DNA of 64,000 nt. Source: Herbidospora sakaeratensis (GTDB taxonomy: Bacteria; Actinomycetota; Actinomycetes; Streptosporangiales; Streptosporangiaceae). The position numbers and the translations under genes are program-made. Under the pieces are notes generated by a model. The model ran no database searches and had not been told where the DNA came from. It saw only the letters and a program-made list of their open reading frames with translations. The stretch is taken from positions 877,419-941,418 of the forward strand of contig NZ_BBXC01000008.1 in the NCBI RefSeq assembly GCF_001570525.1, given 5' to 3'. Shown here piece after piece: positions 53,754 to 63,539 of this stretch (position 1 is its first letter; each line of letters opens with the position of its first letter).

Positions 53754-55798
53754 CAGCGCTTCACCGTCCCGTCGGGGCCGATGACCGGCAGGCGCTCGGC
53801 CGGGCGGCCCGCGGGCAGGGCGGCCGGCTGCTTGTTCAGGCCGTAGATGCCCTCGTAGATCTGCCGCACGGCCGGGGCGGCGGCCGAACCGCCCATGCCG
53901 CCCTGCGAGACCATGACGACGACCACGAAGCGCGGGTTCTTGGTGGGCGCGAACGAGGCGAACCAGGAGGTGTCCTGCTTGCCGTAGACCTCGGCCGTAC
54001 CGGTCTTGCCGCCGATGCGGACCACGTCCATCGGGAAGCCGCCGAAGGCGCCCGCGGCCGTACCGTCGGAGGCGACCTCGCTGAGGGCGCCCCTGATGTA
54101 GTCGCGCGTCTTCTTGTCGATCGGCAGCTTGCCGATCACCGGCGAGTCGATCATCTTGGACGAGCTGCCGTCGGGCCGCATCAGCGCCCAGCCGATGCGC
54201 GGGCTGCGCAGCTTGCCGTCGCCGACCAGCGCCGCGTAGGCGTTGGCCAGCTGCAGCGGCGTGACCAGCACGTCGCCCTGGCCGATCGAGAAGTTGGCGG
54301 CGTCACCGGGACGCCACTGGAAGCCCTCCAGGCAGTTCTCGTAGGCCAGCTGCTTGAGGAAGGCGGCGCGGGAGGCGTCCTTCACCTCGGGGTAGCCGGT
54401 CTTGGCCCGGTTGCAGTTGGTCTTGCGGGTGGCCGCCCACAACTCCTTCTTCCAGAAGCGGTCGGGGATCCGGCCCGGCGACTCGCCGACCAGGTCGACG
54501 CCGGTCAGCTTGCCGAAGCCGTAGGCGCGGGCCATCGCGGCCATCGGGTCTTTGGCGGTCGCCTTGGGCTGCATGCCGCCGTCGCGCTGCCACATCTCGT
54601 AGGCCGCGCGGTAGAAGATCGTGTCGCACGACTTCACCAGCGCGGTGTGCAGGTTCATCGGCCCGAGGCCGATGCCCCGGAAGTTGTTGAACGCCCGCGC
54701 GCCGACCATGTAGGAGCCGGGGCAGTCGTAGGTGCCGTTGAGCGGGTAGCCGTCGGCGACCATCGCCGACACCGAGCTGACCTTGAACGTCGAACCGGGC
54801 GCGAAGGTGCCCTTGATCGCCCGGGAGACCAGCGGCTTGCCGGCCTTCTCCGACAGCAGCGTCTGGTATTCCTTCTCGGAGATGCCGCCCGTCCAGACCC
54901 GGGGGTCGTAGGTCGGCACGCTGCCCATCGCGATCACCCGGCTGTTGCGCGCGTCGAGCACGACCCCGGCGGCGCCGTCGGCCTGGGGCGCCTTCTTCAT
55001 CGCGTCGGCCAGCGCCTTCTCGACGATCGACTGGACGCGGGCGTCGATGCTGGTGATCAGGGTGTCGCCGGCCACGGGCGCGACCTGCTGCTCGACGCCG
55101 ATCGCCTTGCCCATGCGGTCGACCTGGACCCGGCGCAGACCGGGGGTGCCGCGCAACTGGTGGTCATAGACGGCCTCGAGACCGTCGCGCCCCACCAGGT
55201 CGACGCCCGAGAAGCTGGTCTTGAGGCCCTGCCGCTTCTCCAGCTCCTCCTGGGTCACCGGCTGCAGGTAGCCGAGCACCTGGGACGCGTCGGACCCGCC
55301 CGGGAAGTCGCGATGGGCCTGGACCTCGGCGGTCACCCCGGGAAACTCTTCCTGGCGCTCCAGGATGGTCAGCGCCTCGCGCTGGGTGACCCGGTCGTCG
55401 ACCGGGATCGGCTGGTAGGGCGACCCGGTCCAGCACGGACGGCTGACGCCCGGCCCGCACGACCGCAGCCGCTCCCGCAGCTTGTAGACCGGGGTGGCGA
55501 GCACGGCCGAGAGCTTCTCCAGCACCTCCTGGCCACCGCGCGGCATGCGTTCGAGCTGGGTGCGGTCGACCGACACCACGAGCCGGGTCAGGTTCCGCAC
55601 CAGCGGACGCCCGGTCGAGTCGAGGATCTGGCCCCGCAACGCCGGCACCATGACCGCGCGGGTGCGCGTCTCGGTCGCCTTCGCCACGTACTGCTGCCCG
55701 CGTACGACCTGCACCTGGTAGAGGCGCACGCCGAGGACCACGAGCAGCGCCAGCACCGTCAGGTGGAGGACCACGAAACGGGTCCGCATCCGGGTCAT
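53753..55798 (-). CDS. mrdA: Penicillin-binding protein 2, class B transpeptidase
   Basis: A 681-residue class B PBP: N-terminal membrane helix (about 8-28), pedestal domain, and transpeptidase with S336-T-F-K339, S390-C-D and K598-T-G600. The SxN triad position reads S-C-D, as in some PBP2s. It cross-links peptidoglycan made by RodA. The ATG at 55798 overlaps the mreD stop (ATGA); a longer frame upstream runs over mreD and is a shadow. Confidence 0.95.
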   Translation of the reverse strand: MTRMRTRFVVLHLTVLALLVVLGVRLYQVQVVRGQQYVAKATETRTRAVMVPALRGQILDSTGRPLVRNLTRLVVSVDRTQLERMPRGGQEVLEKLSAVLATPVYKLRERLRSCGPGVSRPCWTGSPYQPIPVDDRVTQREALTILERQEEFPGVTAEVQAHRDFPGGSDASQVLGYLQPVTQEELEKRQGLKTSFSGVDLVGRDGLEAVYDHQLRGTPGLRRVQVDRMGKAIGVEQQVAPVAGDTLITSIDARVQSIVEKALADAMKKAPQADGAAGVVLDARNSRVIAMGSVPTYDPRVWTGGISEKEYQTLLSEKAGKPLVSRAIKGTFAPGSTFKVSSVSAMVADGYPLNGTYDCPGSYMVGARAFNNFRGIGLGPMNLHTALVKSCDTIFYRAAYEMWQRDGGMQPKATAKDPMAAMARAYGFGKLTGVDLVGESPGRIPDRFWKKELWAATRKTNCNRAKTGYPEVKDASRAAFLKQLAYENCLEGFQWRPGDAANFSIGQGDVLVTPLQLANAYAALVGDGKLRSPRIGWALMRPDGSSSKMIDSPVIGKLPIDKKTRDYIRGALSEVASDGTAAGAFGGFPMDVVRIGGKTGTAEVYGKQDTSWFASFAPTKNPRFVVVVMVSQGGMGGSAAAPAVRQIYEGIYGLNKQPAALPAGRPAERLPVIGPDGTVKR

Positions 55799-56304
55799 GT
55801 CCGCCTCCAACCCGGCACCGCGGCCGCCGTCGCCTTCTCGGGCCGGGGCCCGTACATCTTCAGCGCCGCCCACACCACGACCGGCGCGGCCAGCAGGTTG
55901 ACCAGCGCCGCCATGGGCCACACCGCCTCGAACGTGCGTAGATCGATTCCCGGATCACCCAGCAGACCGCTCACCGCCAGCGCGAGCGCCGGCGCCCCCG
56001 CCGCGCAGGCCGCGACGGTGAGCAGCGGCCACCGTTCGCCCCAGCGCCCGGCCGCGAAGCCGACCAGGCACAGGACCAGCGCGTGCTGGCCCAGGGCGTG
56101 GTCGGCGGGCGGCAGCAGATCGGCGCCCAGGCCGGAGAAGAAGCCGATGGTCGCCCCGGCGACCGGCCCCCGGATCGCGCCCAGCGCGATCACCACGAGC
56201 AGCACGAAGTCGGGCACGACCGACACCGGCAGCCGGTTGACCACGGTCACCTGCAGCACGAGGGCGGTGAGCACGAGCAGCGTGGTGAGCAGGATCCGGG
56301 GCAT
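55795..56304 (-). CDS. mreD: Rod-shape determining protein MreD
   Basis: A 169-residue membrane protein with five or six helices, the usual MreD layout (start PRILLTTLLVLTALVLQVTVV; DFVLLVVIALG; GFFSGLGADLLPP). It links MreC with the elongation complex. The gene starts 5 bp after mreC ends. Confidence 0.92.
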   Translation of the reverse strand: MPRILLTTLLVLTALVLQVTVVNRLPVSVVPDFVLLVVIALGAIRGPVAGATIGFFSGLGADLLPPADHALGQHALVLCLVGFAAGRWGERWPLLTVAACAAGAPALALAVSGLLGDPGIDLRTFEAVWPMAALVNLLAAPVVVWAALKMYGPRPEKATAAAVPGWRRT

Positions 56305-56309
56305 TCAGA

Positions 56310-57500
56310 TCACGCCGCCTCGTCGTCCGGTATGGACGTCTCGCCCTCGCGCCCGCGGACGGGCTCGGCGGGGCCGCGGTTCTCCCGGTCGGTCGTCCGC
56401 GCGTTGCCCGGAGCGGTGTTCTCAGGAGCGGTGTCCTCCGGGCTCACGTTCTCCGGAGAGGTGTTCTCAGGTCGGGAGTCGGGCCGCGTGTTCCGCGGCG
56501 CGGGGTTCCCCGGACCGGTCTCCGGATTCGTGACGCCGGGCCGCGCGATCTGCGGCTGCGCCTGCTGACCTGGCAGCGCCGTGGTCGCGGGCTTCGGCTT
56601 GGGCTTCGGCTTGGCCGCGGGTTTGGGCGCCTGCGGAAGCAGCGCGTCGCGCGGATCGCGCTTCGGCCCCTCGACCACCACCCCGACGACGTCGATCGAG
56701 CTCAGGTCGGCGAACGGCTTCGCGTAGGCGGTGCGGGTGAGCTCACCCGGCGTCGCCTCAACCTTCTCGATCACGCCGATCGGCACCCCCGCCACATAGG
56801 GCACGCCCTGCTGCGAGCCGAAGCTGACCAGACGGGTCCCGGCCGCGATCGGCAGGGTCGAGTCGAGCAGCCGGAACATGATCCGGCGGCCCGAGTTGCC
56901 GTTGGCGCCCAGGCCGCTGATGACCCCGAGCTCGCCGCTGTTCTCGATCCGGGCCCCGGTGGACGAGGCCGGGTCGCACAGCAGCACGACCGTCGCGGTC
57001 GACGCGGTCGCCCGGACCACCCGCCCGACGAGACCCTGCCCGTTGAGCACGGTCATGTCGGGCTTGATGCCGTCGGCGGTGCCGGCGTCGATCTCCACGG
57101 CGTCCTCGAAACCGGGCGAGGCCCGGCGCGCCACGACCTGCGCCGGCACGACCTTGTAACCGCCGAGGCCGGACAGGCCGAGCATGGCCTGCAGCTCGGC
57201 CGACCGGCGCTTGTCGATCCGCTGAGAGGACAGTTCGCCCTCCAGCTTGGAGTTCTGCGCCTTCAGATTGGTGATCTGCTCCCGCGACCCCTGCGCGCCG
57301 GCGAGTGCGCCGACGAAGCCGCCGATCGGCTCGGTGACCGTGGAGACCCCACGCTCGACCGCGCCGAACGCCGAGGTGACGATCGTGCGCAGAGGCCCGA
57401 ACACGGGCGTGTTCTCGCTCCGGTGGTCCACCGTGATCAGGACCAGGGCCACGGCCAGCAGCAGGCCGAGGAACAGACGGGAGCGGCGGCTGTCTTTCAT
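56310..57500 (-). CDS. mreC: Rod-shape determining protein MreC
   Basis: A 396-residue bitopic protein: one N-terminal helix (about 9-27), a coiled coil (about 65-105) and the double beta-barrel domain (about 110-270, with VVARRASPGFEDAVEIDAGT and FGSQQGVPY segments). The C-terminal 120 residues are unusual, rich in Pro, Lys and Ala, then with a run of PEN/PED triplets and acidic residues. The ATG at 57500 has GAGGA 10 bases upstream. Confidence 0.93.
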   Translation of the reverse strand: MKDSRRSRLFLGLLLAVALVLITVDHRSENTPVFGPLRTIVTSAFGAVERGVSTVTEPIGGFVGALAGAQGSREQITNLKAQNSKLEGELSSQRIDKRRSAELQAMLGLSGLGGYKVVPAQVVARRASPGFEDAVEIDAGTADGIKPDMTVLNGQGLVGRVVRATASTATVVLLCDPASSTGARIENSGELGVISGLGANGNSGRRIMFRLLDSTLPIAAGTRLVSFGSQQGVPYVAGVPIGVIEKVEATPGELTRTAYAKPFADLSSIDVVGVVVEGPKRDPRDALLPQAPKPAAKPKPKPKPATTALPGQQAQPQIARPGVTNPETGPGNPAPRNTRPDSRPENTSPENVSPEDTAPENTAPGNARTTDRENRGPAEPVRGREGETSIPDDEAA

Positions 57501-57505
57501 CGTTC

Positions 57506-58537
57506 TCAGTTCCTCGCCTCGGGCACGAGCACCTGCTGCAGGGCGTCGAAGTCCTCCACGCACCGGCCGGAGCCGAGCGCGACCGAGTCGAGCGCGTTGT
57601 CTACCAGGTGGACGGGCATGCCGGTTTCCTCACGCAGCAGGGCGTCCATGCCCTTGAGCAGGCCGCCGCCGCCGGTCAGGGCGAGGCCGCGGTCCATGAG
57701 GTCGCCGGACAGTTCGGGCGGGCACTTGTCGAGGGTCGACTTCACCGCGTCGACGATGGAGCTGACCTGCTCGGCGATCGCCTCGCGGATCTCCCTCGCC
57801 GACACGACCACGGTCTTCGGCAGGCCGCTGACCAGGTCACGGCCGCGGATCTCGGCCTGTGGCTCCTCGGCCGACGCGCACGCCGAACCGATGGCGATCT
57901 TCACTTCCTCGGCGGTGCGCTCGCCCAGCATGAGCGAGTGCTCCTTCTTGGCGTACGTGATGATCGCCTGGTCGAGCTCGTCGCCGCCGACCCTGATCGA
58001 CTGGCTGGTGACGATGCCGCCCATCGAGATGATCGCCACCTCGGTGGTGCCGCCGCCGATGTCGACGACCATGTTGCCGGTCGGCTCGTGGACGGGCAGG
58101 CCCGCCCCGATGGCCGCCGCCATGGGTTCCTCGACGATGTAGACGCGCCGGGCGCCGGCCTGGTAGCCGGCCTCCTTGACGGCGCGCTGCTCGACGCCGG
58201 TGATGCCGCTCGGCACCGCGACGATGATGCGTGGCTTGGCGAAGTGCCGCCGTTTGTGCACGCGCTGGATGAAGTATCGGAGCATGCGCTCCGTCACGTC
58301 GAAGTCGGCGATGACGCCGTCTTTGAGTGGTCGCACCGCGACGATGTTGCCTGGCGTACGGCCGATCATCCGTTTCGCCTCGATGCCGACCGCGACAATG
58401 CGGCCGGTCGAGGTGTTGATCGCCACGACGGACGGCTCGTTGAGCACGATGCCGCGCCCCCGCACGTAGACCAGGGTGTTGGCGGTGCCGAGATCGACCG
58501 CCATGTCGCGGCCCAGGAAAGCAAAGTGGCTGCCCAT
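57506..58537 (-). CDS. mreB: Rod-shape determining protein MreB
   Basis: A 343-residue actin-like protein: [19 protein letters not shown], phosphate loops [13 protein letters not shown] and [11 protein letters not shown], and the adenosine site near residue 285-300. It polymerises under the membrane and guides lateral wall synthesis. First gene of the mre operon. In filamentous actinomycetes MreB mostly serves spore-wall synthesis. Confidence 0.97.
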   Translation of the reverse strand: MGSHFAFLGRDMAVDLGTANTLVYVRGRGIVLNEPSVVAINTSTGRIVAVGIEAKRMIGRTPGNIVAVRPLKDGVIADFDVTERMLRYFIQRVHKRRHFAKPRIIVAVPSGITGVEQRAVKEAGYQAGARRVYIVEEPMAAAIGAGLPVHEPTGNMVVDIGGGTTEVAIISMGGIVTSQSIRVGGDELDQAIITYAKKEHSLMLGERTAEEVKIAIGSACASAEEPQAEIRGRDLVSGLPKTVVVSAREIREAIAEQVSSIVDAVKSTLDKCPPELSGDLMDRGLALTGGGGLLKGMDALLREETGMPVHLVDNALDSVALGSGRCVEDFDALQQVLVPEARN

Positions 58538-58683
58538 AGGGAAGGAGGCCTTCCTTCAGGTGGTTAGCGGGAGTAACGCATCGCACTCGAATCGTAACGG
58601 GTCGTACCCAACGCCGAGCACACCGACCCCACCCCAATTACATAAATCCGCTGGTCACGGGCTTTCAGGCGGCGAAAACGCAA

Positions 58684-58710
58684 GAAAGCCCCGGCGTGGC
58701 CGGGGCTTTC
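58684..58710 (-). terminator. Intrinsic terminator of ndk
   Basis: GAAAGCCCCGGC and GCCGGGGCTTTC form a perfect 12-bp stem with a 3-nt loop, directly after the ndk stop in the leftward direction and followed by TTGCGTTTTCG. It separates ndk from the mre operon. Confidence 0.9.
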
Positions 58711-58721
58711 AGGAGGGTTCC

Positions 58722-59132
58722 TCAGAACCGGTCGGGGAAGAAAATCTTGATCTCCCGCGCGGCGGACTCGGGAGAGTCGGAGCCGTGGACGACGTTCTCG
58801 CCGATCTCCAGGGCGTGGTCGCCGCGGATGGTGCCGGGGGCCGACTTCACCGGGTCGGTGAGCCCGGCCAGGCCGCGGAAGGCCTCGATGGCGCGCGGGC
58901 CCTCGACGACCAGGGCGACCAGCGGGGCGGAGGTGATGAAGTCGACCAGCTCGCCGAAGAACGGCCGCTCGGAGTGCTCCGCGTAGTGGGTCTTCGCGGT
59001 GTCGGCGTCGAGCTGACGCAGCTCCATGGCCGCGATGGTCAGGCCCTTGCGCTCGATGCGGGCGATGACGTCGCCGATGAGGCCGCGGCGGACACCGTCC
59101 GGCTTGATGAGGACGAGCGTGCGCTCGGACAC
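58722..59132 (-). CDS. ndk: Nucleoside diphosphate kinase
   Basis: A 136-residue Ndk: [19 protein letters not shown] at the start, [13 protein letters not shown], and the phosphorylated His116 in [12 protein letters not shown]. It balances nucleoside triphosphates using ATP. It is followed by a strong terminator. Confidence 0.97.
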   Translation of the reverse strand: MSERTLVLIKPDGVRRGLIGDVIARIERKGLTIAAMELRQLDADTAKTHYAEHSERPFFGELVDFITSAPLVALVVEGPRAIEAFRGLAGLTDPVKSAPGTIRGDHALEIGENVVHGSDSPESAAREIKIFFPDRF

Positions 59133-59176
59133 GGGATCACTCCTTTGTGAAGGCTTCGTGGGAATCCGAGGGAAGC

Positions 59177-60709
59177 TTACCGGTCGGATTCGTCACCCTC
59201 GGCAATCACTTCGGGCGACGGCGTCGGCGCGGGCACGACCACCTTGGGCTCCCCGGCGGCGGCCACCCGGGTGCCCCGGCGGGCCGACAACGCCGACAAC
59301 CCGAGCACGAGCACCACGCCGAACCCGCCGACCAGCGCCCACACGTGGAGGGCCTCGACGAACCCGTCGACCATGCCCTGGTAGGTCGCCATGCCCGACG
59401 GCGCGGCCGAACGCAACCAGGTCACCTGGATGCCGGTGCCGAGCAGGAATCCGGCCAGCATGGCCGGGAAGAGCAGGGTGAGCCCGAACAGGGCCGCCAC
59501 GGGCCCGGCCAGCCGCAGCGCGCTCACCAGCGCCACCGCCGCACCGGCGGCGACCAGGGTGAACGGCACCGCGAGCAGCAGCCCGTCGACGGTCGGCACC
59601 AGCAGCCGGATCGCGCACAGGCCCACGACCAGCACGACCAGCCCGGCCCCCACCAGCTTGGCGCTCTTCTCCTCGGCCGCCCGCCCGGCCACCGCGGCGG
59701 CCCCGAGGGAGCCGATCACCGCGACCACGAGCGGCCAGGCCATCGCGTCGAGCCCCGGACCGCCGAGCCACGGCATCTCGACATAGGTCACCTGGGCGGC
59801 CGTCGGCAACACGACCAGCCCGACGGCCACGCACGTGAAGCCGAGGGTGCGCGCCCCCGGCGTGGCGGCGGAGACGGCCAGCCCGAGCATCGCCACGAGC
59901 GCCAGACCGGCCACCGCGACCACCAGGCCCGAGGGCCAGTCGTAGGTGGTGCCGACCGCGAGCACCGCGATGCCCGCCGAGGGGACCGCCGCCATCAGCA
60001 GCCGGGACCGTTCCGCCGAACCGGGCGGCGTGGAGATCAGCAGCCGGTCGGTCGCCGCGGCCGTGGTCTCCCAGGCCAGCCGCCACAACACCAGATAGAC
60101 GGCCGCCAGGGTGAGCGCCACCCCCGTCAGCAGCGGGAACGGCTGCAGCGTGACGGCCCACGACCGCACGTTGTCGATCGGCCACAACGCCAGCGCCTGA
60201 GCGGTGACCAGCGAGACCGCCAGCATCCCGGCCCACAGGGCCAGCAGCCCGCGCCGGGCCCGCCGCTCCCCGGCCGCGACCAGCGTCGCCGGGATCAGCA
60301 GCCCGGCCCCGACGCCGTGGACCACCCGCAGCAGGCCCACCAGCATGGGCCCGTCGGCGTAGCCCCCGCCCGCGTCGGCGGCGGCCAGCATCGCCAGCCC
60401 CAGGACCAGCACGGGAGCCGCCTTGAACCGCCGCACCGCGACCGCCGCCAGCGGCACCGTCAGGAGCATCACCGGCAGCGCCAGGCCGTGGGCCCGCATC
60501 ATGTCGATCTGGGAGACGCCGGGCGGCAGCAGCGCCGCCACCTGCGAGATCGTGTTGGGGATCGACACGATCGCCAGCGGCAGGGCCACGGCGATCAGCA
60601 GGCCGACGACGGCGTCGGTCACGATCGGCCGCCGGGCCAGACGCACCGCGTCTACGGCGAGCGCCCGGACCCGCTGGGGCACGGCTGGCTGAAATGGGGG
60701 GACGGCCAT
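59177..60709 (-). CDS. MFS-like multi-helix membrane protein
   Basis: A 510-residue protein with about 14 hydrophobic helices, the layout of DHA2-type major facilitator exporters. Landmarks are [30 protein letters not shown] (in the loop after helix 4) and repeated Gly/Ala-rich helices. The N- and C-terminal tails are short and basic/acidic. Sequence motifs are weak, so the substrate is open. It sits between DUF4233 and ndk, where most actinobacteria have no gene. Confidence 0.72.
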   Translation of the reverse strand: MAVPPFQPAVPQRVRALAVDAVRLARRPIVTDAVVGLLIAVALPLAIVSIPNTISQVAALLPPGVSQIDMMRAHGLALPVMLLTVPLAAVAVRRFKAAPVLVLGLAMLAAADAGGGYADGPMLVGLLRVVHGVGAGLLIPATLVAAGERRARRGLLALWAGMLAVSLVTAQALALWPIDNVRSWAVTLQPFPLLTGVALTLAAVYLVLWRLAWETTAAATDRLLISTPPGSAERSRLLMAAVPSAGIAVLAVGTTYDWPSGLVVAVAGLALVAMLGLAVSAATPGARTLGFTCVAVGLVVLPTAAQVTYVEMPWLGGPGLDAMAWPLVVAVIGSLGAAAVAGRAAEEKSAKLVGAGLVVLVVGLCAIRLLVPTVDGLLLAVPFTLVAAGAAVALVSALRLAGPVAALFGLTLLFPAMLAGFLLGTGIQVTWLRSAAPSGMATYQGMVDGFVEALHVWALVGGFGVVLVLGLSALSARRGTRVAAAGEPKVVVPAPTPSPEVIAEGDESDR

Positions 60710-60720
60710 GGCGACCGACT

Positions 60721-61065
60721 TTAGCGCTTCGTCGCCCCTTCGACACGGCGAGCGACGAGAATCGCGGTCACCCACAGCGCCCCGAAGATCACCCCGAGGA
60801 AGAACATGGTCGACACCATGAATCCCGAGGCGATCGCGAGCACCTGGACGGCGCTGCCCAGGACGTACCCGATCTGCTTCTTGAGCAGCCCGGCGGCGAC
60901 GACGCACAGGACGGCGAGCCCGCAGCCCACCCCGACGGCGATCGGCGGATCGACCTTGCCGACCATGATCGCCACAGGGGTCATCAGCGCGACGACGATC
61001 GCCTCCATGCCGAGCACCGAGGCACCCAGCCGCCGCATTCCCGGCGTAACTTCGAAGTTCATCAT
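60721..61065 (-). CDS. DUF4233 membrane protein
   Basis: A 114-residue protein with four helices, recognised as DUF4233 by its place directly after folC and by LGASVLGMEAIVVALMTPVA. Its ATG overlaps the folC stop (ATGA). Function unknown. Confidence 0.88.
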   Translation of the reverse strand: MMNFEVTPGMRRLGASVLGMEAIVVALMTPVAIMVGKVDPPIAVGVGCGLAVLCVVAAGLLKKQIGYVLGSAVQVLAIASGFMVSTMFFLGVIFGALWVTAILVARRVEGATKR

Positions 61066-62372
61066 CCGGCCTTCAACAGGATTCGGGCGTCACCGGCGGT
61101 CACCACCGAGCCGGTGATGAGCACCCCCGAACCATACTCGTCGCCCTCGTCGGCCAGCCCGACGGCCACGTCGATGGCGTCGTCGAGCCGGGCCGACTCG
61201 TGCACCCGGTCGGGCCCGAACACGCCCCTGGCCCGATCGGCCAGGTCGTCGACCTCCATGGAGCGCGGCGAGGAGTTGCGGGTGACCACGACCTCCTCGA
61301 CGACGGGCTCCAGCAGCTCCAGCATCGTCTCGACGTCCTTGTCGGCCATGACGGCCAGCACCGCGATCAACCGGGTGAAGCCGAACGACTCCCCGATCGC
61401 GTCGACGGTCGCCTCCATGCCCCCGGGGTTGTGGGAGGCGTCGACCAGCACCGTCGGCCCGCGCCGCACGACCTCGAGCCGCCCCGGGCTGGTCACCTGC
61501 GCGAACGCCTGCCTGACCAGCTCCTCGCCGAGCGGCTCGGCCGCCGTGGAGAGCGCCTCGACGGCCGCCAGCGCGGTCGCCGCGTTGCCGGCCTGGTGGC
61601 CGCCGTAGAGCTTCAGCAGCACCTCTTCGTAGGTGGCGTTCAACCCGCGCAGATGCAGCAGTTGACCACCCATCGCCAGCTCGCGCCCGAGCACCCCGAA
61701 CTCGATGCCCTCACGCGCAACGGTGGCCCCGACCTCGACGGCTCGCCGCACGATCACCTCGGCCGCCGGCAGCTGCTGCTGCGCGAGGATCACGGTCGAA
61801 CCGGGCTTGATGATGCCGGCCTTCTCCCCGGCGATCGTCTCGACGTCGGGCCCGAGGTATTCGGTGTGGTCGAGCGAGACCGGCGTGATCACCGCGACGA
61901 GACCGTCGGCGACGTTGGTGGCGTCCCAGGTGCCGCCCATGCCGGTCTCGACGACCGCGACGTCGACCGGCGCGTCGGCGAAGGCCGCGAACGCCATCGC
62001 GGTGAGCACCTCGAAGAAGCTCAGCCGCCCGAACTTCTCGTCGACGATGCCGAAGTAGGGCTCCAGTTCCTCGTAGACCTCGACGAACCGCTCCTCGGAG
62101 ATCGGCTCGCCGTCGATCGAGATCCGGTCGCGCATGCTGGCGAACTCGGGCGAGGTGTACCGCCCCACCCGCAGGTTCCGCTCCCTGAGCAGCGCCTCCA
62201 CCATCCGCGCCGTGCTCGACTTCCCGTTGGTGCCGGCGATGTGGATGATCGGGTAGGCCGCCTGCGGATTCCCCAGCAGATCGACGAGCCCAGCCATCCG
62301 GTCGAGGGTCGGATCGATGTCCCATTCGACACCGCGGGCACGGATCGCGGCCTCAACTGCGTGGATCGTCAC
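61062..62372 (-). CDS. folC: Bifunctional folylpolyglutamate/dihydrofolate synthase
   Basis: A 436-residue Mur-ligase-fold enzyme: P-loop HIAGTNGKSS (about 45-54), ETGMGGTWDATN, VSLDHTEYLG, GEKAGI and the C-terminal VDASHNPGGM. It adds glutamate to dihydropteroate and to tetrahydrofolates. It starts 36 bp from the divergent FolC-like gene. Confidence 0.95.
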   Translation of the reverse strand: MTIHAVEAAIRARGVEWDIDPTLDRMAGLVDLLGNPQAAYPIIHIAGTNGKSSTARMVEALLRERNLRVGRYTSPEFASMRDRISIDGEPISEERFVEVYEELEPYFGIVDEKFGRLSFFEVLTAMAFAAFADAPVDVAVVETGMGGTWDATNVADGLVAVITPVSLDHTEYLGPDVETIAGEKAGIIKPGSTVILAQQQLPAAEVIVRRAVEVGATVAREGIEFGVLGRELAMGGQLLHLRGLNATYEEVLLKLYGGHQAGNAATALAAVEALSTAAEPLGEELVRQAFAQVTSPGRLEVVRRGPTVLVDASHNPGGMEATVDAIGESFGFTRLIAVLAVMADKDVETMLELLEPVVEEVVVTRNSSPRSMEVDDLADRARGVFGPDRVHESARLDDAIDVAVGLADEGDEYGSGVLITGSVVTAGDARILLKAG

Positions 62373-62408
62373 CCGCCCAGCTTAGGCCCGTTCAATAAGC
62401 TGTCGGGA

Positions 62409-63539
62409 ATGAGCTCCGACGAGGCCTTCTTCGCAGAATGGACCGCCCGCGCCCCCGGTTCGCGCCGGGACCTGACCCGCGCCCGCCGTCTCGCCGAGGC
62501 CGTGGGCGCGGTGGCCGCCGTACCGGTGCTGACCGTCGTCGGCAGCAAGGGCAAGGGCACCACGGCGACCTACGCGTCGGCCCACCTGGCCTCGACCGGC
62601 GCCCGCGTGGTCACGGTGACCAGCCCCGGGCTCCGCGGCAACCGCGACCGCATCCGCGTCGACGGCGTCTCGATCACCGATGAGGAGCTGGCCGCCCTGG
62701 GCGCCCGCCTGGCCTCCGTGGCTCTGCCGCCCTCCGACGGATACCTCTCCCCCGCGGGCCTGTTCACCCTCGCGGGGGCCCTGCACGCCCACGACGTGGC
62801 GGCCGACTACCTCGTGCTGGAGGCCGGGATGGGCGGCGCTTCTGACGAGGTGTCGCTGTTCCCCGCCGAGGTGGTGGCCGTCACCGAGATCTTCGCCGAA
62901 CACGTCGGCATCCTCGGGGACACCGTGGCCGAGATCGCCAGAGAGAAGGCCGGCGTCATCACCCCGGACACCAAATGGGCCGTGACCCTCCCACAAACCC
63001 CGGAGGTCCGCACCGAACTGCGAGCACGGGCCGGAGACCGCCTCCACGAGATCACCCCCGAGGCGACGCCCTGGACCAGAAACACCCTCCTGGGCCGATC
63101 GGCCGCCGTCCACCTCACAGGCAAAGAGCCAACCACCGTTTCGGTACGCCTCCCGGCCCGCTTCTCCCACCACGACATCGGAACAACACACCTGACCATC
63201 GACTCCCCGATCACCGGCGCCGGCGTGACGATGTCGGTGGACCGGGCCCTGACCGAATGGGGACACCTCGACCGCGTCCTGCTGTGCCTCCCGGACCACA
63301 AGGACCTGGAGGGGGCCATCGAGGCCCTCAAGGGCCTGCCGGTGACCTTCGTGCGCCTGCCGGAGACCCACCTGAACTTCACCCGGCCCCTGCCTGCCGA
63401 CTGGGATGTGACCACCATCGCCCAGGTGGACGCCCGCTACATCGAGGCCCTGGGAGAGAAGGTGCTGGCCCTAGGCACCGTCTATTTCACCGGCCACCTG
63501 CTCGACAACCTCGACATCCCCACCGACCGCCTGTTCTGA
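62409..63539 (+). CDS. FolC-like Mur ligase paralogue with altered C-terminal motif
   Basis: A 376-residue protein. The N-terminal ATPase part follows FolC closely: VVGSKGKGTTATY P-loop (45-51), EAGMGGASDEV (138 on), AEHVGILGDT with His165, and AREKAGVI with Lys180 near the carbamylated Lys position. In the C-terminal domain the FolC signature D-x-x-H-N-P is replaced by PDHKD (295-299), and the protein is 60 residues shorter than FolC. It probably activates a carboxylate and adds an amine, but on a different substrate. It is divergent from folC, sharing a 36-bp gap. Confidence 0.75.
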   Translation: MSSDEAFFAEWTARAPGSRRDLTRARRLAEAVGAVAAVPVLTVVGSKGKGTTATYASAHLASTGARVVTVTSPGLRGNRDRIRVDGVSITDEELAALGARLASVALPPSDGYLSPAGLFTLAGALHAHDVAADYLVLEAGMGGASDEVSLFPAEVVAVTEIFAEHVGILGDTVAEIAREKAGVITPDTKWAVTLPQTPEVRTELRARAGDRLHEITPEATPWTRNTLLGRSAAVHLTGKEPTTVSVRLPARFSHHDIGTTHLTIDSPITGAGVTMSVDRALTEWGHLDRVLLCLPDHKDLEGAIEALKGLPVTFVRLPETHLNFTRPLPADWDVTTIAQVDARYIEALGEKVLALGTVYFTGHLLDNLDIPTDRLF

